Part shown: piece by piece, positions 19,319-28,612 of the stretch
Position numbering within the stretch: position 1 is the first letter of the stretch
How the letters are laid out: every line of letters begins with the position of its first letter
Assembly (NCBI GenBank): GCA_016700115.1
Contig: CP064999.1
Span: forward strand, 1 to 64,000
Direction of reading: 5' to 3'
DNA length: 64,000 nt
Source of the DNA: Sphingobacteriales bacterium
Lineage (GTDB): Bacteria > Bacteroidota > Bacteroidia > Chitinophagales > UBA2359
Translations under genes and position numbers: made by a program
Notes under the pieces: generated by a model
Databases searched by the model: none
Told to the model about the DNA's origin: nothing
The model's input: only the letters and a program-made list of their open reading frames with translations

Positions 19319-20257
19319 ATGAAATCACTACTTTTTACAGGGCTAATGGCAGTTTTGTTGTTTAAAACAGCGCTGTCGCAAAGCAATGCCTATCAACCAA
19401 TGCTGAATAGCGATGCCTTTTGGCGCATCGGGGAGTTTTCATGCGGCATTTTTATGTCTGATATTCAAGTAACTTCGCAAGATACAAGCATAGACGGGCA
19501 ATTGTATAAAATCGTAACCCAAAATTATGAATGGGACGGACCAAGTAACCAACTGTATATTAGGGAAGATGTGAATACCCGAAGGGTTTATCGCTACTCG
19601 CTCAATTTGCAAGCCGAACTGCTTATATATGATTTTAGCCTGAATCAGGGCGACAGTTTTGACTTAGCTGTAGAAAGTTGGGATAACACCGTAATTACAT
19701 ATCCCCATATAATTGACTCGATTGGGCAAGTGCAACTTCAAAATGGTTTATGGTACAGACATTTTTTCCTTACCCGGCAAGCTACCCCCGAAGACCCAAG
19801 CACGTATGCTTATTCGTGGATTGAAGGGTTAGGCTGCGACTCGCTTCCGGTGTTTAACTATGTCCCTTATCCATGGTATTCTACCCTGCTTTGCCACAAA
19901 TTAAAGGGAGAAATACTCTGGAACGTTGCACTATGGGGAAATTATTACTGCGATGATGCTATTTTGTCTGATACGCCGTCAGATAACAATAGCCTGACAT
20001 CAAATACCGGTTTGGCTATCCGTATTATGCCCAACCCCTCTAATGATTTTTGGCTCATTGATATAGGAACCAATCCAACCAACCAAGATATCCTTCGTCT
20101 GTATAGCTTAGATGGGCAACATATTAAAGACTTTCCCACGCAAGGACAGCAAACATTGATAGAGAACCATCAACTTGCGGCAGGCATTTACATTTTGCAG
20201 TTGGTTACAGGCAACCCAAATGAAACGGTAAGTTTCAGATTGGTAAAAGGCAACTAA
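19319..20257 (+). CDS. Secreted protein with T9SS sorting domain
   Basis: 312 residues. The signal peptide MKSLLFTGLMAVLLFKTALS is followed by a beta-rich body (residues 25-235) that contains SWIEGLGCDSLPVFNY, a segment common in small bacteroidete secreted proteins of unknown role. The last 75 residues, IRIMPNPSNDFWLIDIG to QLAAGIYILQLVTGN and SFRLVKGN, form a T9SS type-A C-terminal domain. I chose ATG 19319 because the signal peptide begins there. No catalytic motif is recognised. Confidence 0.82.
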   Translation: MKSLLFTGLMAVLLFKTALSQSNAYQPMLNSDAFWRIGEFSCGIFMSDIQVTSQDTSIDGQLYKIVTQNYEWDGPSNQLYIREDVNTRRVYRYSLNLQAELLIYDFSLNQGDSFDLAVESWDNTVITYPHIIDSIGQVQLQNGLWYRHFFLTRQATPEDPSTYAYSWIEGLGCDSLPVFNYVPYPWYSTLLCHKLKGEILWNVALWGNYYCDDAILSDTPSDNNSLTSNTGLAIRIMPNPSNDFWLIDIGTNPTNQDILRLYSLDGQHIKDFPTQGQQTLIENHQLAAGIYILQLVTGNPNETVSFRLVKGN

Positions 20258-20493
20258 AACATGGTTTGGTAATGAATACAAATCAAACAACTATTGACTT
20301 GTAACCAAACAAATAGTATGTGGATTGACAGGCAGTGCCTTTTCCACGTTGCATTTAGCAAGCTAATATCATGGCATTGCATCGGTAAAAAGCGAAACAA
20401 AGCGGTTTAAGCAGCCTAAAAAATTGTTGCGGAGCTTATAAATACAAATTCAGGCTCATAAACCCCTAAGCATAAAAAGGCGATGTTTATCAG

Positions 20494-20582
20494 CGGAAAG
20501 AGGGGGATTCGAACCCCCGGTACCTATTACTAAGTACACCTGATTTCGAGTCAGGACCGTTCAACCACTCCGGCACCTTTCC
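20494..20582 (-). tRNA. tRNA-Ser(CGA)
   Basis: Minus-strand class II cloverleaf: acceptor GGAAAGG / TCTTTCC, anticodon loop CTCGAAA with CGA (20546-20548), a long variable arm (TGTACTTAGTAATAGGTACC), T arm GGGGG-TTCGAAT-CCCCC, discriminator G. The serine identity follows from both the anticodon and the long arm. Confidence 0.93.
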
Positions 20583-20614
20583 AAAATATTCGTGCAAAAT
20601 AACTAAACATTTGC

Positions 20615-20622
20615 CAAAGTTA
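20615..20622 (-). promoter_or_regulatory. -7 element for tRNA-Ser
   Basis: TAACTTTG on the minus strand fits TAnnTTTG, 33 bases upstream of the tRNA. Confidence 0.4.
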
Positions 20623-20639
20623 AAGACAAGACAGGTTTT

Positions 20640-21905
20640 TTAAATAATCATCCCTGCAGCTACTGTTTCGTTGGTGGATTCGTCAATCAATATGAGGCTG
20701 CCGGTGGTTCTGTTGCGCCGGTAACTGTCATAAAAAAGAGGTTGTGTGGTGCGGATAGCAATGCGGGCGATGTCGTTCATGCCGATTTCATCCACGTTTT
20801 CAATCCGGTGGAGGGTGTTGATGTTTACCTTATACCTGATTTCTTTAACAACACACCGGGCATCTTTGGTGGTATGTTTTAAAGAATATTTGCCGTTCAA
20901 CACCAATGGTTTTTTACTCAGCCAGCAAATCATCAGTTCAATATCCTGACCAACGTTTGGAACGTTGTTTGACCGCACAAGCATATCACCCCTGCTGATA
21001 TCAATATCATCCTGAACGCGGATTGTTACCGACATTGGGGCGAAGGCTTCTTCTAATTCGCCGTCCAAGGTGTCTATTGAGGTAATTATGGAAGTAAAAC
21101 CGGAAGGGAGTACCATGACTTCGTCGCCGGGTTTAAAAATACCTCCGGCAATCCGGCCTGCATATCCGCGGTAGTCGTGGTAGGCATCAGAATTAGGACG
21201 AATTACATATTGCACCGGAAAACGGCAATCAATACGGTTGAAATCACCGGCAATATGTACGTTTTCCAACTGATAGAGCAATGTGGGGCCTTCGTACCAT
21301 GGCATATTTTTTGAACGATCCACGATATTGTCGCCTTTCAGTGCGCTGATTGGGATATACTGAATATCGGTTGTTTGCAGTTTGGTAGAAAAGTTTTCAA
21401 ACTCAGTACGGATATTTGAAAAAACTTCCTGACTAAAGTTGACCAAATCCATTTTATTGACACAAACTATGATGTGTGGGATGCGGAGCAGGGAAGCAAT
21501 AAACAAATGACGGCGGCTTTGTTCGACCATTCCATGCCGGGCATCGGCAAGCACAATGGCCAAATTTGCGGTCGAAGCTCCGGTAACCATATTTCGGGTA
21601 TATTGTATATGGCCGGGAGTATCAGCTATGATAAACTTTCGTTTGGAAGTTGAAAAGTAACGATAAGCAACATCTATGGTAATGCCCTGTTCGCGTTCTG
21701 CTTTAAGCCCGTCTGTCAATAAGGCAAGATTTACATATTCTTCTCCTCTTAGTTCGCTCGTTTTTTTGATGGCTTCATATTGGTCGTCAAGGATGAGTTT
21801 ACTGTCAAACAACAACCGCCCTATAAGGGTGCTTTTACCGTCGTCCACACTGCCCGCAGTAGTAAACCGCAGTAAATCTAAATTGATATAATTAGTCAGG
21901 TCCAT
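20640..21905 (-). CDS. cysN: Sulfate adenylyltransferase subunit 1 (GTPase)
   Basis: 421 residues. CysN is the GTPase that drives ATP sulfurylase: sulfate + ATP to adenosine 5'-phosphosulfate (APS). The translation GTPase motifs are G1 AGSVDDGKST, the switch REQGITIDVAYRYF, G3 DTPGH and G4 NKMD. Beta-barrel domains II and III complete it. It ends shortly after SLILIDESTNETVAAGMII, so no APS kinase (CysC) is fused. I chose the ATG at 21905 (MDLTNYINLDLLRFTTAG), because the family starts here; the longer frame adds 23 unusual residues. It follows cysD by 125 bases in an operon. Downstream sulfate reduction genes are not in the window. Confidence 0.95.
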   Translation of the reverse strand: MDLTNYINLDLLRFTTAGSVDDGKSTLIGRLLFDSKLILDDQYEAIKKTSELRGEEYVNLALLTDGLKAEREQGITIDVAYRYFSTSKRKFIIADTPGHIQYTRNMVTGASTANLAIVLADARHGMVEQSRRHLFIASLLRIPHIIVCVNKMDLVNFSQEVFSNIRTEFENFSTKLQTTDIQYIPISALKGDNIVDRSKNMPWYEGPTLLYQLENVHIAGDFNRIDCRFPVQYVIRPNSDAYHDYRGYAGRIAGGIFKPGDEVMVLPSGFTSIITSIDTLDGELEEAFAPMSVTIRVQDDIDISRGDMLVRSNNVPNVGQDIELMICWLSKKPLVLNGKYSLKHTTKDARCVVKEIRYKVNINTLHRIENVDEIGMNDIARIAIRTTQPLFYDSYRRNRTTGSLILIDESTNETVAAGMII

Positions 21906-22030
21906 TCGTGTTTCGATATTAAAAGTTAGATACAAAATAAAAACCCGGTTTAGCACTGTGTGAAACCGGAGCAAATAGATTGGGCAACAGACATTGAGTT
22001 ATCACTCATCCTGCATTTAACTTTCTTAAT

Positions 22031-22972
22031 TTAAAAATATCCTTCGCGTTTACGGTCTTCCATTGAGGTTTCGGAGCGTTTGTCGTCAGCTCTTCCTCCT
22101 CGTTCAGTGATTCGGGCAGTAGCGATTTCAGCAATAATTTCTTCCAGTGTGGTGGCAATGGATTCTATTGCTCCTGTGCTGGTCATATCGCCGATGGTTC
22201 TGAACCGGACGATTTTTTCTACCGGTTTTTCTCCTTCTATGATTGGCAAGTAAGGCGATGCAGAAAGTAACACCCCCTGACGTTTAACGCAAAGCCTTTT
22301 ATGAGAGAAATACAGGTTAGGAATGTCAATTTGTTCCCGCCAGATATATTGCCAAATATCCAGTTCTGTCCAGTTGCTCAGAGGAAACACTCTGAAATGT
22401 TCCCCTTCGTTTTTTCTGCTGTTAAAGAGGTTCCACAATTCGGGGCGTTGATTTTTAGGGTCCCACTGTCCGAACTCGTCCCTGTGTGAAAAGAAACGTT
22501 CTTTGGTACGGGCTTTTTCTTCATCGCGTCTTGCACCGCCAAGGGCGGCATCAAATCCATATTTTTCTATAGTTTCCAATAAAGTAACCGTCTGAAGTCT
22601 TATCCGGCTGGCACTCAGTCCGGTTTCCTCTTTGGCACTTCCTTTCAGAATAGATTCCTGAACACTGCCGATAATGAGTTTTACCCCTAATTTTTCAATC
22701 AACTTATCGCGAAATGCAAGCGTTTCGGGAAAGTTGTGGCCGGTATCTATATGGATTAGCGGGAATGGGATGCGCGCCGGATAAAAAGCTTTTCGGGCAA
22801 GATGGGTCATCACGATAGAATCTTTACCGCCGGAAAACAACAGCGCAGGTTTGGCAAATTGTGCCGCCACCTCGCGAAGTACGTAGATAGATTCGGATTC
22901 TAATTCTTTGAGGTGGTTAATTTTATAAACAGGCATTGAGCTTGAATCTTGGTGAAAAGTAGTTTTGCGCAT
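22031..22972 (-). CDS. cysD: Sulfate adenylyltransferase subunit 2
   Basis: 313 residues. CysD is the catalytic ATP-pyrophosphatase subunit of ATP sulfurylase. It has the PP-loop FSGGKDSIVMTHL, then FPLIHIDTGHNFPETL, the ALGGARRDEEKARTKERFFS segment and the C-terminal KRSETSMEDRKREGYF tail. The start was set at ATG 22972: the longer frame (to 23008) would put the TATCTTTG promoter element inside the coding region. ATG 22936 (MPVYKINHL) is a second possibility. It is first in the cysDN operon. Confidence 0.94.
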   Translation of the reverse strand: MRKTTFHQDSSSMPVYKINHLKELESESIYVLREVAAQFAKPALLFSGGKDSIVMTHLARKAFYPARIPFPLIHIDTGHNFPETLAFRDKLIEKLGVKLIIGSVQESILKGSAKEETGLSASRIRLQTVTLLETIEKYGFDAALGGARRDEEKARTKERFFSHRDEFGQWDPKNQRPELWNLFNSRKNEGEHFRVFPLSNWTELDIWQYIWREQIDIPNLYFSHKRLCVKRQGVLLSASPYLPIIEGEKPVEKIVRFRTIGDMTSTGAIESIATTLEEIIAEIATARITERGGRADDKRSETSMEDRKREGYF

Positions 22973-22981
22973 TTTGGGGTG

Positions 22982-22989
22982 CAAAGATA
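22982..22989 (-). promoter_or_regulatory. -7 element of cysDN
   Basis: TATCTTTG on the minus strand, followed by GCACCCC, is a strong match to TAnnTTTG. With the ATG at 22972 the leader would be only a few bases; with ATG 22936 about 40. Confidence 0.65.
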
Positions 22990-23140
22990 AGGGTTTTGTA
23001 TATGCCAAGTGTGCTAAACACTAAATCAGTAGTATCACCGGTTCTTTGAATGGGCAGACAACCTCTTTTTGCAATGATTTAGGCTGCGGTTTTTGAATAG
23101 ATAAGATGAAACTATGCTCCGGTTATTATTCAAATCCGGT

Positions 23141-24280
23141 TCAGGAAAATGAAAAAAAATTCAAAACCTGAACGATAACTTTGTCCTGGTCATCTTTGCT
23201 CAGGTTGGTAGAACACGGCAGGCTAAGGCATTGCTCAAATAGTTGTCCGGAAATGTCTTCGGTTGTTATGTATAAATTTTTGGCAAACATCACTAACCGG
23301 TTCATGGGTGTCCACAAAGGGCGGGTTTCAATATTTTGGGTCTTCAGGTAATCCAGCAACTTGCGGCGGTCAGGGACTTTTATGGTGTAAAGCCAATTGT
23401 TGGGAACTGTGTTTTTAGTAACCGATTGGGATATAATTTCCGGTGAAGATTTAAAAGCCTGATTGTATAAGTTGGCTATTTCTTTTTTTCGGGCAATAAA
23501 TACCGGCATTTGTTCTAATTGCGCAAGTCCCATAGCTGCGAGAAGGTTTACCAACCGGTAATTATAACCTGTTTCATCGTGGATATATTCCACCGGGTCG
23601 GTTTTGGCTTGTGTACTGATATGTTTGGCCCGTTTTGCCAGCCCGGGATCTGAGGTAACCAACATCCCCCCTCCCCCAGTAGTCATAATTTTATTGCCAT
23701 TGAAACTGAAACATCCGACCTTGCCGAAAGTGCCGGCGTGTTGCCCGCTGTAATAACTTCCCAACGCTTCAGTACTGTCTTCAATGATGGTGAGATGATA
23801 GGTTGCCGCCAACCGAAGCAGATGCTCCATATTGACCATATTCCCCAAAACATGTACGGGCATGATGGCTTTGATTCGTTGTCCGGTTGGTTTGTGGAAG
23901 CAGTTTAGTTGTCTGATTTCGGTTTGTTCCTTTAGAAATGTTTCTAAAAGAGCAGTGTCCATTTGCCAGGTATCGGCATCTACATCTATCAGTAAAGGCT
24001 CTGCTCCCGTATAGACGATGCTGTTCAGGGTTGCTGCAAAGGTAATATTGGGAACAATGATCAAATCGTTGCGCTCTATGCCGGTTAAGATTAAAGCAAT
24101 ATGCAGCGCAGAGGTACCGCTTGACATACTGACTGCAAAAGGAGCGCCAACATAAGCTGCAAACTCCTGTTCAAAACGATTGACATAGCTACCGGCAGAG
24201 GACACCCAGTTGGTATCTAAACAATCTTTGATATACTTCCATTCATTGCCTCCAAGGTTGGGAATGCATAATGGGATCAT
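23141..24280 (-). CDS. DegT/DnrJ/EryC1/StrS (LegC-type) sugar aminotransferase
   Basis: 379 residues, fold-type I PLP enzyme. The N-terminus has MIPLCIPNLGGNEWKYIKDC and WVSSAGSYVNRFEQEF. PLP-site residues are seen: SGTSALHIAL, IIEDSTEALG with Asp168, and catalytic Lys197 in SFNGNKIMTTGGGG. These enzymes transaminate nucleotide-linked keto sugars for O-antigen, pseudaminic or legionaminic acid or perosamine. No other nucleotide-sugar genes are nearby, so the substrate is not fixed by context. It is downstream of hbd by 68 bases on the same strand. Confidence 0.88.
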   Translation of the reverse strand: MIPLCIPNLGGNEWKYIKDCLDTNWVSSAGSYVNRFEQEFAAYVGAPFAVSMSSGTSALHIALILTGIERNDLIIVPNITFAATLNSIVYTGAEPLLIDVDADTWQMDTALLETFLKEQTEIRQLNCFHKPTGQRIKAIMPVHVLGNMVNMEHLLRLAATYHLTIIEDSTEALGSYYSGQHAGTFGKVGCFSFNGNKIMTTGGGGMLVTSDPGLAKRAKHISTQAKTDPVEYIHDETGYNYRLVNLLAAMGLAQLEQMPVFIARKKEIANLYNQAFKSSPEIISQSVTKNTVPNNWLYTIKVPDRRKLLDYLKTQNIETRPLWTPMNRLVMFAKNLYITTEDISGQLFEQCLSLPCSTNLSKDDQDKVIVQVLNFFSFS

Positions 24281-24348
24281 GGTTTGGCTTTTTTAATTGT
24301 TTAGAAGAGATCTGTAAAAACATAGATTGAACCAATAACCGGGTGAGA

Positions 24349-25218
24349 TTATTGGTTTTCGTCAGAATAGTCGTAAAACCCTTTTCCTTTTTTTCTGCCC
24401 CAATGCCCGGCCTCGACTTTTTGTTGTTGAATACGACTTGGCCGGAATTTGCCATCGTAATGAAATGACTCAAACATAGATTTGGTTACCGCATAATTGG
24501 TATCTACTCCAATCAAATCCATCAATCTGAAAGGTCCCATCTTAAATCCCGAAGCCTCACAGAGGTCGTCAATGGTAGTCAAATCGGCTGCGTTTTCCTC
24601 CAGAATTTTCAGGGCTTCGACATAATAATGTCGGGCAACACGGTTGACAATAAAACCGGGAGAGTCCTTAGCCATCACCGGGGTTTTACCCAACTGAACA
24701 GCAAGATCCCGCGTAACGGATACCACCTCCGGAGAAGTTTCAATTCCCGAAACTACTTCAACCAGCTTCATTAAATGGGCTGGGTTGAAAAAGTGCATTC
24801 CCACAATCCTTTGAGGATGGGGTAGTTTAGCAGCAAGCCGAGTAATAGGGATGGATGAAGTATTGGAAGCGAGAATGGTATTGGGAGTATTCTGGTCGGC
24901 TACCTGTAACAAGGCTTCTAACTTGATATTGAGGTCTTCTACAATGGCTTCAATAATAAAATCGGCTTTCAGGTCGGCAAAATAGCTGCTGGTTTGTATT
25001 CTTTTCAGAATTTCGGATTTTGCAGTTTCACTGAGCTTACCGCGTTTAACAGTACCGGCCATGTTTTTTTCAATGGCATCTATTGCTCTTGGAAGGGCAG
25101 AAGGTTCGACATCAAACAAGATAGTTTGGTAGCCTGCTGCTGCACAAATCTGCGCAATACCACTGCCCATTACTCCGGCACCAATCACAGCTATTTTCTT
25201 AATATTGTTCATTTGCAT
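24349..25218 (-). CDS. hbd: 3-hydroxybutyryl-CoA dehydrogenase
   Basis: 289 residues. It oxidises or forms (S)-3-hydroxyacyl-CoA with NAD(H), in butyrate/fatty-acid or PHB-related metabolism. The Rossmann motif VIGAGVMGSGIAQICAAAG is near the start. The active-site segment IVGMHFFNPAHLMKLVEVV includes the catalytic His, and the NRV in PGFIVNRVARHYYVEAL follows. The length is typical. It is 47 bases after pheS in the same direction. A second Met at residue 3 could be the start. Confidence 0.92.
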   Translation of the reverse strand: MQMNNIKKIAVIGAGVMGSGIAQICAAAGYQTILFDVEPSALPRAIDAIEKNMAGTVKRGKLSETAKSEILKRIQTSSYFADLKADFIIEAIVEDLNIKLEALLQVADQNTPNTILASNTSSIPITRLAAKLPHPQRIVGMHFFNPAHLMKLVEVVSGIETSPEVVSVTRDLAVQLGKTPVMAKDSPGFIVNRVARHYYVEALKILEENAADLTTIDDLCEASGFKMGPFRLMDLIGVDTNYAVTKSMFESFHYDGKFRPSRIQQQKVEAGHWGRKKGKGFYDYSDENQ

Positions 25219-25265
25219 GAAGAAGTATGCGTGGGGTTAAATTAATTATCAGGGTTGAATCAAAT

Positions 25266-26309
25266 TTACCAGGCAGCGTTGAACTGACGCAAAAACCGCA
25301 AATCGTTTTCAAAAAACAACCGGATATCGTTGATTTGGTATTTAAGCATCGTAATGCGTTCTATTCCCATGCCAAAGGCAAATCCTGTATAGCGTTTGCT
25401 ATCAATGCCACACATATCCAACACTGCCGGGTCCACCATTCCACAACCCAAAATCTCTACCCATCCGCTGTGTTTGCAGATATTACAGCCCGAGCCTTTG
25501 CATATAAAACAGGATATATCCATCTCAGCAGAAGGTTCGGTAAACGGGAAATAAGACGGGCGAAGGCGGATGCTGGTGTCTTGTCCGAACAGTTCGCGGG
25601 CAAAATAGATAAGGGTTTGTTTTAGGTCTGCAAATGACACATTTTCGTCAATATACAGTCCTTCTACCTGATGAAACTGGCAATGCGCCCGCGCCGAAAT
25701 GGTTTCGTTCCGGTAAACCCTTCCCGGTGAAATTATTCTGATGGGGGGTTGTTGGTTTTCCATCACCCGAACCTGAACCGTGCTGGTTTGGCTTCTCAAC
25801 AAGACGGATGGATTGGTTTGTATGTAAAAGGTGTCCTGCATATCCCGGGACGGGTGGTCATCAGGCGTGTTGAGTGCGGTAAAGTTGTGCCAATCGTCTT
25901 CTATTTCGGGGCCTTCGGCAATAACAAATCCGATTCGCTCGAAGATTCGGTTAATTTCATTGCGCATCAATGATAATGGATGACGACCGCCTAAAGGGAA
26001 CTGAATAGCAGGACGGGTCAGGTCTTGGGTCTTTTCAGCATGAGTAGTTGTAGTATTTGCCAATGCGTCTTTCATTGCTTCCCACTTTTCTTCAGCGGCT
26101 TGTTTTACATTATTGGCAGCCTGACCAAAATCCCGTTTGAGGTCATTAGGTACATCCTTTATACTGCCCATCAGGCTTTTTACTTTTCCTTTTGACCCGA
26201 GAAAAGTTATTCTGAACTTTTCTGCTTCATCGGCTGTCGTTATGTTCACAGACTTAATCTCTTCCAGCAATTGGGCTATATAGCTAAAAATATCTCCTTT
26301 CTGTTCCAT
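25266..26309 (-). CDS. pheS: Phenylalanyl-tRNA synthetase alpha subunit
   Basis: 347 residues. It charges tRNA-Phe as part of the alpha2-beta2 enzyme. The N-terminal coiled-coil arm includes FLGSKGKVKSLMGSIKDV. The catalytic core has HPLSLMRNEINRIFERIGF, LLRSQTSTVQVRVME, RIISPGRVYRNETISARAH (motif 2) and FGMGIERITMLKYQINDIR (motif 3). A Cys-rich insert (CFICKGSGCNICKHSGW) is typical of bacteroidete PheS and may bind zinc. The beta subunit is not in the window. hbd follows after 47 bases, so they may be co-transcribed. (The motif strings run in this order.). Confidence 0.96.
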   Translation of the reverse strand: MEQKGDIFSYIAQLLEEIKSVNITTADEAEKFRITFLGSKGKVKSLMGSIKDVPNDLKRDFGQAANNVKQAAEEKWEAMKDALANTTTTHAEKTQDLTRPAIQFPLGGRHPLSLMRNEINRIFERIGFVIAEGPEIEDDWHNFTALNTPDDHPSRDMQDTFYIQTNPSVLLRSQTSTVQVRVMENQQPPIRIISPGRVYRNETISARAHCQFHQVEGLYIDENVSFADLKQTLIYFARELFGQDTSIRLRPSYFPFTEPSAEMDISCFICKGSGCNICKHSGWVEILGCGMVDPAVLDMCGIDSKRYTGFAFGMGIERITMLKYQINDIRLFFENDLRFLRQFNAAW

Positions 26310-26426
26310 AAATCATCAAATTATCTGTAAGTTTAACCCTGTATTATTGTTCCTTTGTGCTTTAATTTTTGTTCGGGCGGTAAAATTAGTTACTATTACA
26401 CAATCTTTATTCATTTCCGTCAATTT

Positions 26427-27278
26427 ATGGAAAGTAAACAAATACAAGTTAATGGCATTACCCTTCATTGCATGACTGAAGGAGCCGGTAAATTGATGAT
26501 ATTACTGCACGGTTTTCCCGAATTCTGGTATTCCTGGAGAAAGCAGATTCCGGTACTTGCTCAACATTTTAAAGTGGTTGCTCCCGATATGCGGGGCTAT
26601 CACCGGAGCGACAAACCCAAAGGGGTATATCATTACCGGCCGGAAGCACTGGTAAATGATGTGCGGGACCTTATTAAAGCTTTTGGTCAGGAAAAGGCTA
26701 TCATAGTCGGACATGACTGGGGAGGTGCCGTAGCCTGGTGGTTTGCTTCGTTGTATCCTGAAATGACCGAAAAGCTGATTGTGCTCAATATGCCACATCC
26801 GGCAGAAATGAAAAAACAGTTGTGGCGAAATTTTACCCAACTCAAAAAAAGCTGGTATGTTTTTTTCTTTCAACTGCCTTATTTACCTGAACAATATCTG
26901 AGCCGCAATCCTAAAAAGTTTTTCAAACAGGCGTTGCGGGGTTGGAGTATCAACAAAGAAGCATTCTCCAACGACGATATTGACCAATATGTCAAGGCTT
27001 TCCCGCTTCCATCAGACTTTACCGCACCTATCAACTATTATCGCGCCGGAGCCAGGTATCCTGTCAGGGCAAACGGGCGTAAACCTGTCAAAGTTTCTGC
27101 TCCTACCCTGCTCATCTTTGGTGAAGACGACAAAGCACTTGGAAAGGAACTGACTTACAACACGCAACATTATTGCAGCGGTATTCTAAAGATGGAATAT
27201 ATTCCCAATTGCAGTCATTGGGTGCAACACGAACATCCCGACAAGGTAAATCAATTGATTCTCGATTTTACGCTTTAA
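26427..27278 (+). CDS. Alpha/beta hydrolase, epoxide-hydrolase type
   Basis: 283 residues. The features of epoxide hydrolases and related haloalkane dehalogenases are present: oxyanion-hole HGFPEFWYSW, nucleophile Asp in GHDWGGAVAWW, catalytic acid in LLIFGEDDKALG and catalytic His in IPNCSHWVQHEHP. A cap domain spans about residues 130-210, with two Tyr candidates (DQYVKAF, INYYRAG). I chose ATG 26427, since the first HG motif then falls at the usual distance. moaA begins six bases after the stop, suggesting co-transcription with no obvious functional link. The substrate is unknown. Confidence 0.88.
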   Translation: MESKQIQVNGITLHCMTEGAGKLMILLHGFPEFWYSWRKQIPVLAQHFKVVAPDMRGYHRSDKPKGVYHYRPEALVNDVRDLIKAFGQEKAIIVGHDWGGAVAWWFASLYPEMTEKLIVLNMPHPAEMKKQLWRNFTQLKKSWYVFFFQLPYLPEQYLSRNPKKFFKQALRGWSINKEAFSNDDIDQYVKAFPLPSDFTAPINYYRAGARYPVRANGRKPVKVSAPTLLIFGEDDKALGKELTYNTQHYCSGILKMEYIPNCSHWVQHEHPDKVNQLILDFTL

Positions 27279-27284
27279 CCGAAT

Positions 27285-28277
27285 ATGTCAGACCTTTTGC
27301 TCACCGATTCGTATCACCGGACTCACGATTACCTGCGTATTTCGCTTACAGATAATTGCAATTTCAGATGCACTTATTGTATGCCGCAGGAAAATATGCA
27401 GTTTATGCCGGCAGCACATCTGATGCAGCGAGGTGAAATAGAACAGATTGCCAAGGTTTTTGTGGAGTTGGGAGTAAAGAAAATCAGGTTTACCGGAGGT
27501 GAGCCGTTGGTAAGAAAAGATGCAGCCAACATTATAGCCGACATCGCAAAACTTAACACCGAGTTGACGATAACAACCAACGGTACAAGAGTGGATCAAT
27601 TTATCGAAACGTTCAAACACGCAGGAATCCGGTCGGTCAATGTCAGTCTTGACACCTTAGACAAAGACCGGTTTTTTTTACTGACCAGAAGAAATGAGTT
27701 TGAAAGAGTTTTAGACAATATTTACTTGCTCCTTGATGAAGGGTTTCACGTTAAGGTGAATATGGTAGTGATGAATGGTGTAAACGATATTGAAATACCC
27801 CGTTTTGTTGCATGGACAGAAGAATTGCCTGTCCATGTCCGTTTTATTGAGTTTATGCCATTTAGCGGCAATCAATGGATGGGGCATAAGGTGTTTACCT
27901 TCGCACAAATGCTCGAACTTATCGGTCAATATTATCCGTTTGTTCCGCTGAATAACCACCCAAACGATACTGCAAAAAAATTTAAAGTTCCGCATCATAA
28001 AGGGACATTTGCAGTAATCAGCACCATTACCCAACCTTTTTGTGCCAACTGCAACCGGATGCGTCTGACGGCTGACGGGAAAATGAAGAACTGTTTGTTT
28101 TCTAAATCGGAGGCCGACATATTGGGTGCATTGCGAAAAGGCGAAGATATCGTTCCCATTATCAGGCAATGTCTGTCGGAGAAAGAAGCAGAACGCGGCG
28201 GGCAATTTAACGCCACTTTTGAACTTTTAGATGCAGGATTGATGACCAACAGGAGCATGATAAATATAGGAGGTTGA
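27285..28277 (+). CDS. moaA: GTP 3',8-cyclase (molybdenum cofactor synthesis)
   Basis: 330 residues. MoaA is the radical-SAM enzyme that converts GTP to 3',8-cyclo-GTP, the first step of molybdopterin synthesis. The N-terminal cluster uses Cys25, Cys29 and Cys32 (NCNFRCTYCMP); the SAM site is RFTGGEPLVRKD. The C-terminal cluster is FCANCNRMRLTADGKMKNCLF (C-x2-C-x13-C). The chain ends NIGG, matching the essential C-terminal Gly-Gly that activates the enzyme. No other moa genes are nearby. It is downstream of the alpha/beta hydrolase by six bases. Confidence 0.96.
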   Translation: MSDLLLTDSYHRTHDYLRISLTDNCNFRCTYCMPQENMQFMPAAHLMQRGEIEQIAKVFVELGVKKIRFTGGEPLVRKDAANIIADIAKLNTELTITTNGTRVDQFIETFKHAGIRSVNVSLDTLDKDRFFLLTRRNEFERVLDNIYLLLDEGFHVKVNMVVMNGVNDIEIPRFVAWTEELPVHVRFIEFMPFSGNQWMGHKVFTFAQMLELIGQYYPFVPLNNHPNDTAKKFKVPHHKGTFAVISTITQPFCANCNRMRLTADGKMKNCLFSKSEADILGALRKGEDIVPIIRQCLSEKEAERGGQFNATFELLDAGLMTNRSMINIGG

Positions 28278-28342
28278 AAGTTAAAAGTTAAAAGTGAAAA
28301 GTGAAAAGTGAAAAATATGTGGAATCTACGGAATAAAGTGAA

Positions 28343-28556
28343 ACCCTGAAAGGGTTGAATATGAATAACCGTATGTGAAACCTACGGAATAAAGGTAGAA
28401 TATAAATAACCGTATGTGAAACCTACGGAATAAAGGTAGAATATAAATAACCGTTTGTGAAACCTGTGGAATAAAGGTAGAATATATATAACCGTGTGTG
28501 AAACCTGTGGAATAAAGGTAGAATATATATAACCGTGTGTGAAACCTACGGAATAA
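28343..28556. repeat. Five tandem 41-bp units able to form hairpins
   Basis: After a small CCCT-GAA-AGGG hairpin at 28344-28354, five units of about 41 bases (from 28357) resemble GAATATAAATAACCGTATGT then GAAACCTACGGAATAAAGGTA. Each contains CCGTA...GT-GAA-AC...TACGG, a hairpin with a GAA loop. Changes in the units (CCGTG, CTGTGG) largely keep pairing through G-T wobble. The array lies between moaA and gpsA; a related single copy is at 29741-29790. Confidence 0.8.
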
Positions 28557-28612
28557 ATCATGTGAACCCTTGGAAAAAGTTAAAAAATTCATTCTTCATA
28601 ACCGAAAATACG

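Noticed and set aside
28326..28592. 88-codon minus-strand frame
   Set aside because: It is the translation of the 41-bp hairpin repeat.
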